DNA of 64,000 nt from Aphanomyces cochlioides (lineage: Eukaryota; Oomycota; Saprolegniomycetes; Saprolegniales; Verrucalvaceae). The translations under genes and the position numbers were made by a program. This document shows, one piece after another, positions 42,553-52,649 of this stretch; positions within the stretch are counted from its first letter, which is position 1; each line of letters starts with the position of its first letter. The stretch is taken from assembly GCA_019828595.1 (NCBI GenBank), contig JAHQRK010000057.1:1-64000 (forward strand). The letters run 5' to 3'. The notes beneath the pieces were generated by a model, which did not search any database, was not told where the DNA came from, and worked only from the letters and a program-made list of their open reading frames with translations.

Positions 42553-43110
42553 CTACAAATAGGTCGCTGTGCCAGTAAAGCCAGAGATCGTAATATCTGA
42601 GATAGTCACATCCCTTGTCGCAGTTCCCACGTAGCCGCCCTTGGCATTGCTGTAGTCTGAATGCAAGACAATTTCATTCTTGACGTTGGAAAGAGTGTTT
42701 TGGATGTCATTGACTTGAGTCACGAGACCTTTCAAGCCGATAATGGTCTTAATTCGCAATCCGTTGACGCTGTTGATGATCGTGTTCTTGCGAACAGTCA
42801 GACCTTGAACTGAATCTGACGCATCCTCTGCGTTGCCTCCAATGGAGCCACGCCATGACCACTCGTGCACATATTGTTGGCAAACAAAGTATTCGGACTT
42901 GACTGCATGGCGAGACAATCGTCTTGGTTGAAAATGATATCGTCGGTGATGTTGACGCCAGTATTGCGACTCAGATCAAAGCCATCCGCGTTCTTGGCAA
43001 CGTTGTCTCCAGCTTTTGAGTCCAATGTGAGACCCACAAGTTTGGAGTGGTTGAATTGAGGATGTTGAATGTTCGAAAAGGAGAATTCTTCAACGTGAAA
43101 CCTGTCAAAG
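42553..43110 (-). pseudogene. Polygalacturonase (GH28) relic
   Basis: Pectin-degrading glycoside hydrolase family 28. TLKNSPFRTFNI (about 43105-43070), then NADGFDLSRN and the catalytic NQDDCLAMQSS (about 42945-42915), SGHG (about 42860), and further down VNGLRIKT (about 42780-42757), the substrate-binding RIKT motif. The parts are in different frames: shifts near 43050 and near 42850, so the gene is dead. The N-terminal half is missing or unrecognisable beyond 43110. A GH28 gene fits an oomycete that attacks, or descends from lineages that attack, plant tissue. Confidence 0.8.
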
Positions 43111-43610
43111 TCGAGTCGAAATCTTACAAAGACACACGATCAAGCTTCTTTTGACGGCGACTGTCAACTGACTTGCTGGTGTCGGCGCTGTTTCCGTGAC
43201 CAAAAAATGCACCCAGACTGAAGCAAAGACGGGCACCAAGACGAACCCAGCCCAAGACTTTCTACCAATTAGAAATTAGAGAATCTACAAAGACACGTCG
43301 AGTAGGAAAGGCGAACTGGCTAGCTGATAGGTGTCGACAGAGATGTTGCTGAGACTTTTGGATTAACCAAGTGCTTGTTAAGTTGGTGTTCGCCAGAGAC
43401 GAAAGGTCTATCGTCTCCTTGTGTATACTCAGGGATATACAAGAGCTCGCAAGTGCCGTGTGTGTTTGGAAAGCCTCAGAAACGAGTCTTTCGGTCGTGT
43501 AGGTGAGCGAAATTAAGTTTTGTTAAGCTACGCTAAGAACACGTCTTCCAGCCAAGAAGACGAACAGTTGCTGCAGTCTAGGGAAAAGCAGCGAAACACC
43601 TAATTGCCCT
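43111..43610. other. No supportable gene
   Basis: Between the GH28 relic and the truncated LTR. An open minus-strand stretch (43130-43260) has no family features I can name. Confidence 0.45.
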
Positions 43611-43791
43611 CATCATACTTGAAGTGTTCAAGTACAGTTCTCGGGCGACAGAACAACACACTGGACTTTTGATTGATACTGCCGACAACCTTTGTTTGTG
43701 GATTGCGTGCGTTGACTAGGGGCTCACTAAATTCATACCTTCAGGAAGTTTTCGGCGGTTATTTGAATATTCATTGACACACGCTTTGTCA
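43611..43791 (+). repeat. 5' LTR of element 2 (possibly truncated)
   Basis: 181 bp shared with 50793-50973. Ends GTCA two bases before the primer site at 43794. Confidence 0.85.
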
Positions 43792-43793
43792 AT

Positions 43794-43811
43794 TGGTGCC
43801 ACGAACCGGGA
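43794..43811 (+). promoter_or_regulatory. Primer binding site of element 2
   Basis: TGGTGCCACGAACCGGGA, identical to element 1. Confidence 0.8.
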
Positions 43812-43820
43812 CGAGAAACT

Positions 43821-45064
43821 ATGAGTACGTCCCCACAACGAAGTTTGGCTGATTCAGCCGTTACAACTCCGAATAATGATGGGAATGATCCTAACTCTCA
43901 TGTGAATGATCCAAGTGCATGATACCAACAATGACTCCAACCTCAAATCGTTAGCTCAGTGCAAGTGAATGATATTGCTGCGTTGCAAAACTATATTGCA
44001 TCAATGTTAACCCAGCAAAATAACATATTGAGCGTCAAGGTCATGCAATTGCAGCAATAACGCAAAGGCTCGCTGATCGATCCCTAACTGAAACGTACGA
44101 CAACGATGAAACGTCGTCGGTCCGAACAGACGAAGAAAATAGAGCCTTGCATTTTGTTCAAATTCCTACGATTCCATCATTTACGGGTGCCGAAGGCCGT
44201 GAGGGAGCCTCAAGTTGGATACGGAATTTTGAAAATACTGCCATCTCATGCAAATGGTCTAATGATGAAACAATTCATCGTTTTCAAATGTATATTTCTC
44301 CCGATGTTTTGGAATGGTTCAAAGATTTATCAAGCAATGTGAGCGCTCGGTGGAAGACATTGGGGGCCGCATTTAGAAAAGAGTATGTTTATTCAAACAT
44401 ATCACCCACTGCTCTTTATTATGGAATGAAGCAAAAACCTGGTGAAGGTTTAAGGACATATTTTTTCCGATTTAACAATGCAGCCCGTCGTGCAAAGATT
44501 AAGATGAATGACTCTATTGCAACACGCGAGCACATATCACAATTTGATTATTCACTACAGGAGAAAAGAATTACTGAAAACATAGTTCTTGGTCGATTTA
44601 CCTCGTTGGATGAATTAAATCGTTATATATCAGCAATTAAAGAGCTAGACGAGCAAAATCGAAATCAAAAGCCATCTCAACCTATACCACCGTCACGAAA
44701 AAATGTTATGTTTAATGAGGAAGATCTCTCTGTTGACGTGGTGAATTCTTTCAAAAGAGACATTTATGCATTGGGAAATAGAGGAATGGAATCTAATTAT
44801 GGATATTGCCGTGACTGTGACAAGAAGCATTTTATGATAGATGGGTGATGCCATGTGAATCGAATTTGCACCATTTGCAACCGTAAAGGGCACGCAGATA
44901 TTACTTGCTTTGAAGGTTGCAATTTGTGCAGAACTGAAAGATTTCCTCCTCATCCAAAATCAACCATTTGCCCCCGAGAAGTAAAATTTGTTGAGTTGCG
45001 GTCGTATCTTGATTCATTGGATGATCCCAATTTAGAGGGATTTATGGATTGTTTAAACTTCTAG
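43821..45064 (+). pseudogene. gag of element 2
   Basis: Starts MSTSPQRSLADS at 43821. An early TGA lies near 43920. The capsid part is open from 44147 to 44848. It carries two Cys-rich motifs, CRDCDKKHFM (about 44807) and the classic knuckle CTICNRKGHADITC (about 44868-44909), then CNLC...CP and the shared end MDCLNF. A TGA at 44846-44848 separates the two motifs. Three clustered Cys/His sites are unusual for gypsy gag and are shared with element 1. Confidence 0.82.
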
Positions 45065-45420
45065 GTCCAGGGACTTCAAATGAATCCCGTTGCGTCGGAC
45101 ATGAAAGGAAGAAAGTTGTGGAAAAGGAATATTGTGGAAATGGAATGGAAATTGTTGAAAATACTTGCAAGAAACAGGAATCGTGTTCGAAGCCTGCAAA
45201 GGCAAAAGAGCACAAAATTGATATTCTGTGCGACAGCAATCAAATGATGAATGGGGTCGCTCAGACAAAACCGTTTGTGATATGGGACATCTCAAACAAA
45301 ACTGCGTCTGTTATTTCTAAAGCTGACATGGATAATTGCGCAACGATATCAAATGCTTACGATTTAATTGACGGGGAGAGATTGGGATTTTGGAGGACAA
45401 GTGAAATTGATTATGCACCG

Positions 45421-46295
45421 GATTGCCAGGCGTTTGTGCAGGTAGCCATCATGAACAAACCTGCCATTGCACTAGCTGACACGGGGCCAATACAAGTGTT
45501 ATACATGAGCGCTTAGCTACTAAATTAAATCTTCCAATTACACAAATTGACAATTCCGAAATTGGAGGCTTCGGAAATGGCTCAGCAGCTGTCATGGGGA
45601 TTACATCAATAAAATTATCGATAGGTGCTGCATTGGTTTACCGATTTGTTTTGTCAGTGTGCAATTTTGGAGATGTGCATTTCGACATTATTTTAGGAAT
45701 GGATTTTCTCAGTAAAGCTGGCATTATAATTGACACGTCACGACGTGAATTGGGGCTGCCAGATGATGAGTGGATCCCTTTGACTAGACAGTCTATCATT
45801 TATCGTCGAGATTGTGCAGTGCTAGTGAAGACTACAAAAGGATTGTATCTTCAACCTGGTGAGAAAGTGAGAGTAAATATTCCCTTGAATGCAAAGAACG
45901 GAAATTATGAAGAATATTGGGTACACAGGGGAATTAAATGGATAGCTACTGTTCAGCTAGACAAACAAGGGCGACCTGAGATGTATATTATTACAAATAT
46001 CGGAAAAAGGTTGGTTGCCCTATCCGAGAATACTGTTATTGGTGCTGTATCAAAGAAAGGATATAGACCGCCAGTGAATAAAATGATTCGCATCACAAGC
46101 TTACGGTATAAAGAATGGCTTTCAGAGTTATACGAAGGAACCACTTCAGAAGGTTTTAGTCGTCGACAAAGAGAAGTCGATAACGCCAAGCAATATGAAG
46201 GGAGGCTGACTAAGAAGCATCAATATGTCAAGCCTACAGCGTTACTAACGAAAAATGGAATTAAAGGGTCAATAAGCTTGAGACAAATGACGTAA
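45421..46295 (+). pseudogene. Aspartic protease of element 2
   Basis: Active site ADTG is present (about 45475), but the frame shifts just after it (about 45490). The rest of the domain continues to ILGMDFLSKAG (about 45690-45722). Element 1 has ETG at this place, so the Asp was lost in element 1, not in the family. Confidence 0.8.
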
Positions 46296-46324
46296 AACCG
46301 ACAAAAAGTATACCCAATATTTCA

Positions 46325-47833
46325 ATGGATGGTCAACCCACGATATTTCATCTCCACGAACCACCTAAAATAGACCAGTCGGCGATGGAACCGGAACTGG
46401 TTGTGAGGGAGGGAATTGATATGTCCCTAGAGGAAATGGAGAGCCAACTGGCGTACATACCGGAAATTCCCAAACTCGAACCGTTTGATGTCTCACAAAT
46501 AGATGTTGGAGAATTGCATCAATCAGAGAGCGAAAAGATGAAGATGAGAGAAGTTTTATCCAAATTCAAGGAGTACTTCATTCAATCAGGGAATGGATTA
46601 CCCCCTCCTGCTAGAGGGGCAGTGTGTGATATTGATGTGGGAGATGCGAAGCCAATATCACACAGAGCACGAAGAGTTCGGCTAGAACATATGACAAAAT
46701 TGTTTCAACTCTTAAAAGGGCTCTTGAATTTTGGACTTATCAAATTCTCTAAGTCGAGCTGGGCATCACCAATTGTTATCGTTCTGAAAAAGGGAGGAAA
46801 AGATATCCGGCTCTGTATTGATTATCGTAGCATATATTCGTTGCAACCTTTAATGTTATCACCAATGCCAACATTAGACTCTTTGCTGTCTGGGTTCTAT
46901 GCGGTCCAATGGTTATTGTCTCTCGACAACGCTAGTGGCTTCTGGGTGGTTAGGACTACAAAGCGAGCCAGAGAAATCAGTGCATTCATTTGTCCATTGG
47001 GTCATTTTGAATGGACAAGGGTGGGACAAGGACTGAAAAATGCCCCAATGATATACCAAAGAATGATAACAATTGCGTTATATGGTTTCGTCGATTTACC
47101 CCCAGGTTGTGATGGTGGATCAAATGATGACCCTTTTGATATGTTTGAATATGGATATTCCCGAGATGAAAATTCAATGCCCCTACCGGCAAATCGAGTT
47201 TCTTTTGTTGATGACATTAGTGATGGAGCTCCGTCTTGGGATCAATTAGTTGAATTAACTGATCGAATTTTGACAAGGCTAACATACTTCAACATTAGTA
47301 TAAGCGCATTGAAGAGTAAATTTGGAAAGAGTGTAGTTGATTTCATTGGTCATGCGATTTCAAGGGACGGAATTGAAGTGAAATCAAGAAACATGGCGCA
47401 AGTATTGGCATTACCATTTCCTCAGACTCTACGTGAAATGCAATCGTTTCTTGGCTCCTTAAATTTTTATTCTCGATTCATCGAGAATTATTCGATATTG
47501 TCGGGTTGTCTATATGAATTGTCAGACGAACAGCAACGCAAGGGCAAAATATCAAGTGGGGCTAGAGCCGCATTTAACACACTTAAATCATCATATGCGT
47601 CTACTCCAATCTTACGGCATGCCAACCCTGAATTACCATTCCACATTCTCCTGTACATAACCGACTGGGCTGTTTCTGCTACGATTTGTCAGGAGTATGG
47701 AGAAATTTTGCATCCCATTAGATTTTGTGGTAGAGTCCTGAAAGGGGCCGAGCAGAGATACGAAAAATGGGCCAAAGAGATAATTGCTTTATTGCGAGTG
47801 GTGAAAGTATGTTATTATGAATTGAGAAACTAA
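46325..47833 (+). CDS. Reverse transcriptase and tether RNase H of element 2
   Basis: Open 502-codon frame. ASPIVIVLKKGGKDIRLCID, LDNASGFWVV, LKNAPMIYQRMI and the catalytic FVDD (47204-47215) are all intact. Between QRMI and FVDD lie about 45 residues that usual Ty3 RTs lack, with Asp/Pro-rich sequence and MPLPANR just before the box. The following RNase H-like domain (about 47630-47830) keeps the fold pattern but not the full acid set. The frame ends at TAA 47831-47833 in the middle of that domain (sequence continues in frame after it), so the polyprotein is interrupted. Confidence 0.85.
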   Translation: MDGQPTIFHLHEPPKIDQSAMEPELVVREGIDMSLEEMESQLAYIPEIPKLEPFDVSQIDVGELHQSESEKMKMREVLSKFKEYFIQSGNGLPPPARGAVCDIDVGDAKPISHRARRVRLEHMTKLFQLLKGLLNFGLIKFSKSSWASPIVIVLKKGGKDIRLCIDYRSIYSLQPLMLSPMPTLDSLLSGFYAVQWLLSLDNASGFWVVRTTKRAREISAFICPLGHFEWTRVGQGLKNAPMIYQRMITIALYGFVDLPPGCDGGSNDDPFDMFEYGYSRDENSMPLPANRVSFVDDISDGAPSWDQLVELTDRILTRLTYFNISISALKSKFGKSVVDFIGHAISRDGIEVKSRNMAQVLALPFPQTLREMQSFLGSLNFYSRFIENYSILSGCLYELSDEQQRKGKISSGARAAFNTLKSSYASTPILRHANPELPFHILLYITDWAVSATICQEYGEILHPIRFCGRVLKGAEQRYEKWAKEIIALLRVVKVCYYELRN

Positions 47834-47842
47834 CGCCTTATC

Positions 47843-49156
47843 GTGTACTCTAATTATGATGTTATGAAGTGGCTCTTGAAGGATAAAGCTGGGAGAATTG
47901 ATCATTTGCCTTGGGCGGCAATATTATCTCCATGGGACATCACTGTCATTCATTTGGACAAGCTTGATAGCCGATGGTGCATGTCAGCTGTCCTAACGAC
48001 GAGATTACACCCACCGTCGTCGACATACGTTGACGAAGTGGAACTATATAGACCACTTAAAGCCAAAGCATTACCTCACGATTTGTACCATCTTCCAACG
48101 TTTAGTCGAACACAGCATGCGTACGTCGCATCGTTTGACGGTGCAATCAAATTTAAAGAAAGGCTCGGTAGCTACAGCTCTATTCTTTGGGAATTGCCCC
48201 ATTGGAAAGTGATTTGGAGTGAATGTGGAATTCTGCACGACTCTACTGTTAACCTTGCTGAGTACTCCGGCTGTTTGGCTGTTTTGAATTATGCCTTGGA
48301 GAATAAATTAGAAAATTTACATGTATTTGGCGATTCGCGACTAGTGATCCATCAAATTCTGGGGTGGATGCAATGCCGACAAGATAAACTTCAGGACATG
48401 TTAGCTAAAGCTAGAGCATTAAAGAGTGGTCTCAATGGAGTGGAATTCCATCATGTTCATCGAAAGTGGAATGATGCAGCGGATATGGTGGCAGGATTAG
48501 CCCTAAAGAATAAATGGCCAACTATTTCAGCCCCAGATTACGTCTTGCGAGAAATCGAGCTTGTAAATAGCCTGCCTAATTTGCTACATGGAATTGATGG
48601 TGTGTCACATCGGGAAGTCGCATTGGTATGCAAAAATGTCATGGATGAAATACTTGAATGTATTGATGATGAACACGTCACTTTAACAGACAGTGCCGTG
48701 AATAATCATCATAGTAAACGTGAATCCCACGCAAGTTTGGAGTCGTTCAAAGGCGTCAGAGAAACCATTTGGGTGGCTCAACGATCAAGAGAACCCAACG
48801 AGTTAAGACTAGAATTAATTGGCCGAGCCCAAGATGGTGAAGTAAAATGGAATAACGTAAAGAAATTCTTGAAGGGAGACTACTCATCACTCTCCAGAGC
48901 TCAGACCGCTGAGATAGGCAAATATGCCAACCTATTTGAGATAGGTGATCATGATGTCTTATACAGAATTCCGTGGAGTAAGAAGCGGACTAACGAGAAG
49001 CGTCTTCAATGGCTGATCGTTGTTCCTATGGGTTTAGTACCCGCTGTCTTAAAAGTATGTCATGACGATATTCAAGGAGGGCATTTTGGATTTTCCAGGA
49101 CTTATGAGAAAGTTCGACTCAACTATTTTTGGGATCGAATGTATGGCGACATTTAG
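47843..49156 (+). CDS. Second RNase H and integrase zinc domain of element 2
   Basis: Open 437-codon frame. A complete second RNase H: FDGA (about 48138), NLAEYSG (about 48253), GDSRLVIHQ (about 48331), NDAADMVAG (about 48472). The four acids are present, unlike the first RNase H. The integrase zinc-binding domain begins with CHDDIQGGHFGF (about 49061). A TAG at 49154-49156 separates it from the integrase core. Confidence 0.85.
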   Translation: MYSNYDVMKWLLKDKAGRIDHLPWAAILSPWDITVIHLDKLDSRWCMSAVLTTRLHPPSSTYVDEVELYRPLKAKALPHDLYHLPTFSRTQHAYVASFDGAIKFKERLGSYSSILWELPHWKVIWSECGILHDSTVNLAEYSGCLAVLNYALENKLENLHVFGDSRLVIHQILGWMQCRQDKLQDMLAKARALKSGLNGVEFHHVHRKWNDAADMVAGLALKNKWPTISAPDYVLREIELVNSLPNLLHGIDGVSHREVALVCKNVMDEILECIDDEHVTLTDSAVNNHHSKRESHASLESFKGVRETIWVAQRSREPNELRLELIGRAQDGEVKWNNVKKFLKGDYSSLSRAQTAEIGKYANLFEIGDHDVLYRIPWSKKRTNEKRLQWLIVVPMGLVPAVLKVCHDDIQGGHFGFSRTYEKVRLNYFWDRMYGDI

Positions 49157-50566
49157 GAGTATGTTGAAAGCTGCCCAACATGCAACTCTGCCGGTCCCGC
49201 TCCAGCATATCAAGCATTAAGTCCGGGAAACCTTGTACCCCAGCGATCTATGGATATAGTCTGTTTTGATATCGCCACTGATCTACCGCTGTCACACAGA
49301 TGTAACATGCAATTGATTGTATTTGTCGACATCTTCACCTCGTGGACAATGGTCAAAGCAGTCCCAAATCGTCAAGCTCACACTGTAGCTCGAGCCTTTG
49401 AAGAAGTTGTGTTCCGACAATTTGGAGCATGTAGGCATTTAAGACATGACCGCGACCCCGCATTCATGAGTCAAATATTTAAACATTTCGCGTCCATGTT
49501 GGGTCAAAATCAATTGCCAACTTTCTCGTACAGACCTCAAGCAAATGGTACCGCCGAGCGAACCATTCAAACAGTTATACGAGCAACCAAAAAGTATATC
49601 CTAGATCCAAACCAAAGGGATTGGGATGACTGGGCTGAGCGTCTCACCTTTGCACTAAATACGTCGTTGTCAGTGACTCGAAAGGAAACACCATTTTATT
49701 TAATACATGGATGGGATCCGTTTGACACTTTGATGGCGGGCTTAACTCCAACAAGACAGGGTGGACTAGAACAAGAGGCACTACGTTGGCGACTACAAAT
49801 ACAAAGACAACACTTGAATTGTGTGACGATAGTAAAGAAATTGATTAAGGACGCTGTTCAGAAGAGGGCAAGTGAACATAACGCGCAACTACCGACCAAT
49901 GTTGATAACCGGATCAAAGTTGGCGATGCTGTTTGGGTCTATATAGATCAAGTTAAGCCGGGTGTGACAGCAAAATTGGCCCATAAATGGCATGGACCGT
50001 TCCGTGTAATTGGAAAACCTACCGATTATTCAAGTGAAGTCGAGTTAAGAGGACTCAGTGATCGTGCAAACTACAGATTTCATACAGTTATTCATGACTC
50101 TCGTCTTAAACCGCGTCGAAACTATTTGGTTCGCCCCGTCCAAAGAATAGAAGGTGTACCGCCGGTAGATTTCAACGAAGAGCTGCTGCCAACAGAGTCT
50201 TTTGAGAATAACGAAGCTGCGAGAAGTAACGGCCTGCAGATTGCTACGGCTGTGAGTGCTGTAAGATATTCGCAAGGCTACAAAGAGTTTAAAGTCCAAA
50301 CTGAGGACCAGGAGGAATGGCATTGGGAATCAGAGGTCCTATTGCAACCTAGCGAATTACTAGCAAACTTTGAAATGAAGAGACTAAAGTTGGACCGTTT
50401 GGAAGCAATGTTGGATAATGAATTAATGCCTCGCCCTGACGATGCAAAACCCAACGAAAATACAAACAACCGCGAGGCAGCGGGCGAGACTGACGATGCA
50501 AATGCCGGAGATTTGGTCGACTTGCCTGGGTGGAGAGGAATTATTCGAGAAGAGAGAGTTGTCTAA
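49157..50566 (+). CDS. Integrase core and C-terminal domain of element 2
   Basis: CPTCN completes the zinc site. Catalytic residues: FDIATD (about 49265), RHDRDPAF (about 49446) and ANGTAERT (about 49543). GPFRVIG (about 49996) marks the C-terminal DNA-binding part, and an acidic tail follows. The open frame runs from ATG 49250 to 50566 without interruption, the best-preserved gene of the element. No antisense gene lies between its end and the 3' LTR; only about 225 bases separate them. Confidence 0.88.
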   Translation, partial: EYVESCPTCNSAGPAPAYQALSPGNLVPQRSMDIVCFDIATDLPLSHRCNMQLIVFVDIFTSWTMVKAVPNRQAHTVARAFEEVVFRQFGACRHLRHDRDPAFMSQIFKHFASMLGQNQLPTFSYRPQANGTAERTIQTVIRATKKYILDPNQRDWDDWAERLTFALNTSLSVTRKETPFYLIHGWDPFDTLMAGLTPTRQGGLEQEALRWRLQIQRQHLNCVTIVKKLIKDAVQKRASEHNAQLPTNVDNRIKVGDAVWVYIDQVKPGVTAKLAHKWHGPFRVIGKPTDYSSEVELRGLSDRANYRFHTVIHDSRLKPRRNYLVRPVQRIEGVPPVDFNEELLPTESFENNEAARSNGLQIATAVSAVRYSQGYKEFKVQTEDQEEWHWESEVLLQPSELLANFEMKRLKLDRLEAMLDNELMPRPDDAKPNENTNNREAAGETDDANAGDLVDLPGWRGIIREERVV

Positions 50567-50792
50567 CTTGGTGGGAGCTGGGTCAAACATGGAATATTAT
50601 GGCAAACGGTTGAAAAATGGTTGATTTGTGACGGGAGCTCTTTGGCAAGTCGGTAAGCGTTCGACAACCAGGAACTCATATGGATTGTATATGAATTGGA
50701 TGAATTACATTTGTTTGTGAAAGAAATCGAAAGCCTTGGAGAACTAAAATCATCGACGCCCAACTTGAAGAATTACAAAACGTGAAGATGAG

Positions 50793-50973
50793 CATCATAC
50801 TTGAAGTGTTCAAGTACAGTTCTCGGGCGACAGAACAACACACTGGACTTTTGATTGATACTGCCGACAACCTTTGTTTGTGGATTGCGTGCGTTGACTA
50901 GGGGCTCACTAACTTCATACCTTCAGGAAGTTTTCGGCGGTTATTTGAATATTCATTGACACACGCTTTGTCA
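50793..50973 (+). repeat. 3' LTR of element 2
   Basis: Matches 43611-43791 with one base change. The true LTR may start further upstream, since the left copy could be truncated. Confidence 0.85.
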
Positions 50974-51000
50974 CTGGCCACATCAAGCAGAGCCATGAGG
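50974..51000 (-). pseudogene. Fragment of old gypsy element 5 (RNase H linker)
   Basis: Minus strand continues PLMALLDVAS, equal to PLMALLEAVA of element 3. Cut off on one side by element 2 and on the other by the MITE at 51001. Confidence 0.75.
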
Positions 51001-51515
51001 GAGCTATTTCTACAGATAAGACCATTCACCCATTACATTACTTAAGAAAAGACTACCCACCATGTGTGGGTAATTGACAGGTATGTTTGGCTGTTTGGAT
51101 AGATTGCTTTCCAATCTGACTGATAGAATTGCCCCACAGTTGACGAAAAGGCTCGTCTGGGTGGCGGCACGGCCTAACGGCCTACTTGCCGCCTTCCCGA
51201 CGTGAGATAAATACAGAAATCCCTTTTTGGTGCACGTTTGGGGCTCGTACCTCCGAGTCATTTTACACTCGACCTCCGCTGCGCCGGACGGTGAGCGCAA
51301 TTTTCTGGGCGAATGTCTGACGTCTCTCGCGTGGTGTAATGCTTGTCGTTGCTGTGGTCTTAAGTGTCGTCAGAGAAATCCTGAAGCAATCCCATCATTC
51401 AGATTGGAAAGCTATCCATCCATACAACCAAAATACCCATCAAACCCACCACATGATGGGAAGTCGTTTCTTAAGCAATGTAATGGGTGAATGGTCTTAT
51501 CTGTAGAAATAGCTC
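51001..51515. mobile_element. Mutator-like MITE with long inverted repeats
   Basis: GAGCTATTTCTACAGATAAG at 51001 is mirrored at the right end (51515). Similarity of the arms extends for well over 100 bases with gaps. Flanked by the 9-bp duplication GCCATGAGG (50992-51000 and 51516-51524). Long arms plus a 9-bp duplication are the hallmark of Mutator-like elements. No transposase is encoded. It interrupts element 5 exactly inside the PLMA codons. Confidence 0.88.
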
Positions 51516-51675
51516 GCCATGAGGGGATGGACAAGTTCCGTATAACATGGAATGTGACTACACATCCAATTACAGTAACAAAGAAATTTCTGGAGCTGTG
51601 AGGCTGTTTGAAGTGGAGGCAAATTGACGAGACCTGAAATACTGTCGGGACAATGGGAAATGCCCACTGGCCGTT
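51516..51675 (-). pseudogene. Fragment of old gypsy element 5 (RT thumb region)
   Basis: Encodes GISHCPDSISGLVNLPPLQT and on to ELVHPLMA, the counterpart of element 3 residues from GIAHCPERIAGLVEMP. Bordered by the MITE duplication on the left and the element 4 duplication CCGTT (51671-51675) on the right. Confidence 0.85.
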
Positions 51676-51889
51676 TGTAGCGATCCTGAGCCACCGGTTT
51701 GGCTCAGGACTTCGGCTGAATGCTGTAACGCAGTTTACGACTTAGAAAACTAGCGTAAACGCCCCTCAACACCAACCAAAGCGATGTGACAATAGGATGT
51801 GGCTTAAAGTTACAAGGATGTGCTAGATTAGAGTTAAGTTGAGATCTAATTCATTCTACAATTTGCCTTCCTCTGCCTAGTTTGCTACA
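51676..51889 (+). repeat. 5' LTR of element 4
   Basis: TGTAGCGATC...TTTGCTACA, 214 bp. Confidence 0.96.
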
Positions 51890-52152
51890 TTTGGTAGCAC
51901 TTCTTGGTTGCCTTTACCTTTTCCTCTCTGTCCCTGGGTGTCCCTCTCTGTCCCTGTGTCTCAACCTTGTTCGCCAAGGTATTTCAACTGTCTTCTCGAA
52001 GCGGTTGTGTGGTCATTTTACTCGACATCACAGTATTTCTCCACGAGTGGGTCCGCGTTGTTAGTCTCTTTTGAGCAGAATCGCCACTCGACTGAAGGAG
52101 TAAAGTACTAGTCTTGTGAATAATCCATACACAGTCTAAGAGTGATCTATAG

Positions 52153-52540
52153 ATGCCTAGAAGCAACAATCGCGTTTCAAGCGTACACCAATTAGCGGCT
52201 GCCGAATCTATCGCGGATTTGTTCTCGACTCCCAGCGAAGCGATCAAGTTGCGTGCTGACATCTACCGACTCTGCTCGTTCCAAAGCGTGGTCATCAAGA
52301 AACTGCGTGCCCTAATCCCTGAAGCAAAAAAACTCCGACGCGCGCAACGTACTGCAAGCTCTTACGGATAACCTTATCCGGCGCAACACTCAAGTCGAAA
52401 ATCTGATCAGTGGGACCCTCGACCGCGACATCATCAATTACCGCGCAGCCCGCCTCAAGAAGAAAGCAGCCAATCAAAATCAAGAAAAAGCGAAATCCAA
52501 GTCGAAGACGAAGAAAAGTAAAAAAATAGAAAAAGAATAG
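52153..52540 (+). pseudogene. Small basic ORF before gag of element 4
   Basis: Starts MPRSNNRVSSVHQLAAAESI. Continues in a second frame after the A run at 52325-52331, ending in a Lys-rich tail (KSKSKTKKSKKIEKE). Taken together about 128 residues, helical, strongly basic. An extra ORF ahead of gag is unusual; the product could bind RNA or DNA. Function unknown, and the A-run frame change may be a simple indel. Confidence 0.5.
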
Positions 52541-52649
52541 CTTAGTCTTTTTAAGAAAACAAAAAGACAGCAAAAAAAGAAAATAGAACAAAGTTAGAAA
52601 AAGAATTCAAAACAAAACACTTTCAAGAAAAATAATATCAGAAAAAAAA

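Larger units (their letters stand above)
43611..50973 (+). mobile_element. Ty3/gypsy dual-RNase-H retrotransposon (element 2)
   Basis: Same family plan as element 1 (same 18-base primer site, gag, protease, RT with extra segment, degenerate RNase H, second RNase H, integrase), but AT-richer and without antisense genes. The LTR match covers 43611-43791 and 50793-50973 with one difference. No target duplication: the left flank ends GCCCT, the right begins CTGGC. The left LTR is therefore probably truncated or the left side recombined. The right flank (50974-51000) is the old gypsy element 5. RT, second RNase H and integrase catalytic residues are intact, but several stops and shifts interrupt the frames. 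Confidence 0.92.

Noticed and set aside
43606..50978. Target duplication for element 2
   Set aside because: Flanks GCCCT and CTGGC do not match; the left LTR is probably truncated.
52325..52332. A-run as a programmed -1 frameshift site in element 4
   Set aside because: The needed shift is +1 (or -2), not -1, so a simple indel is more likely.
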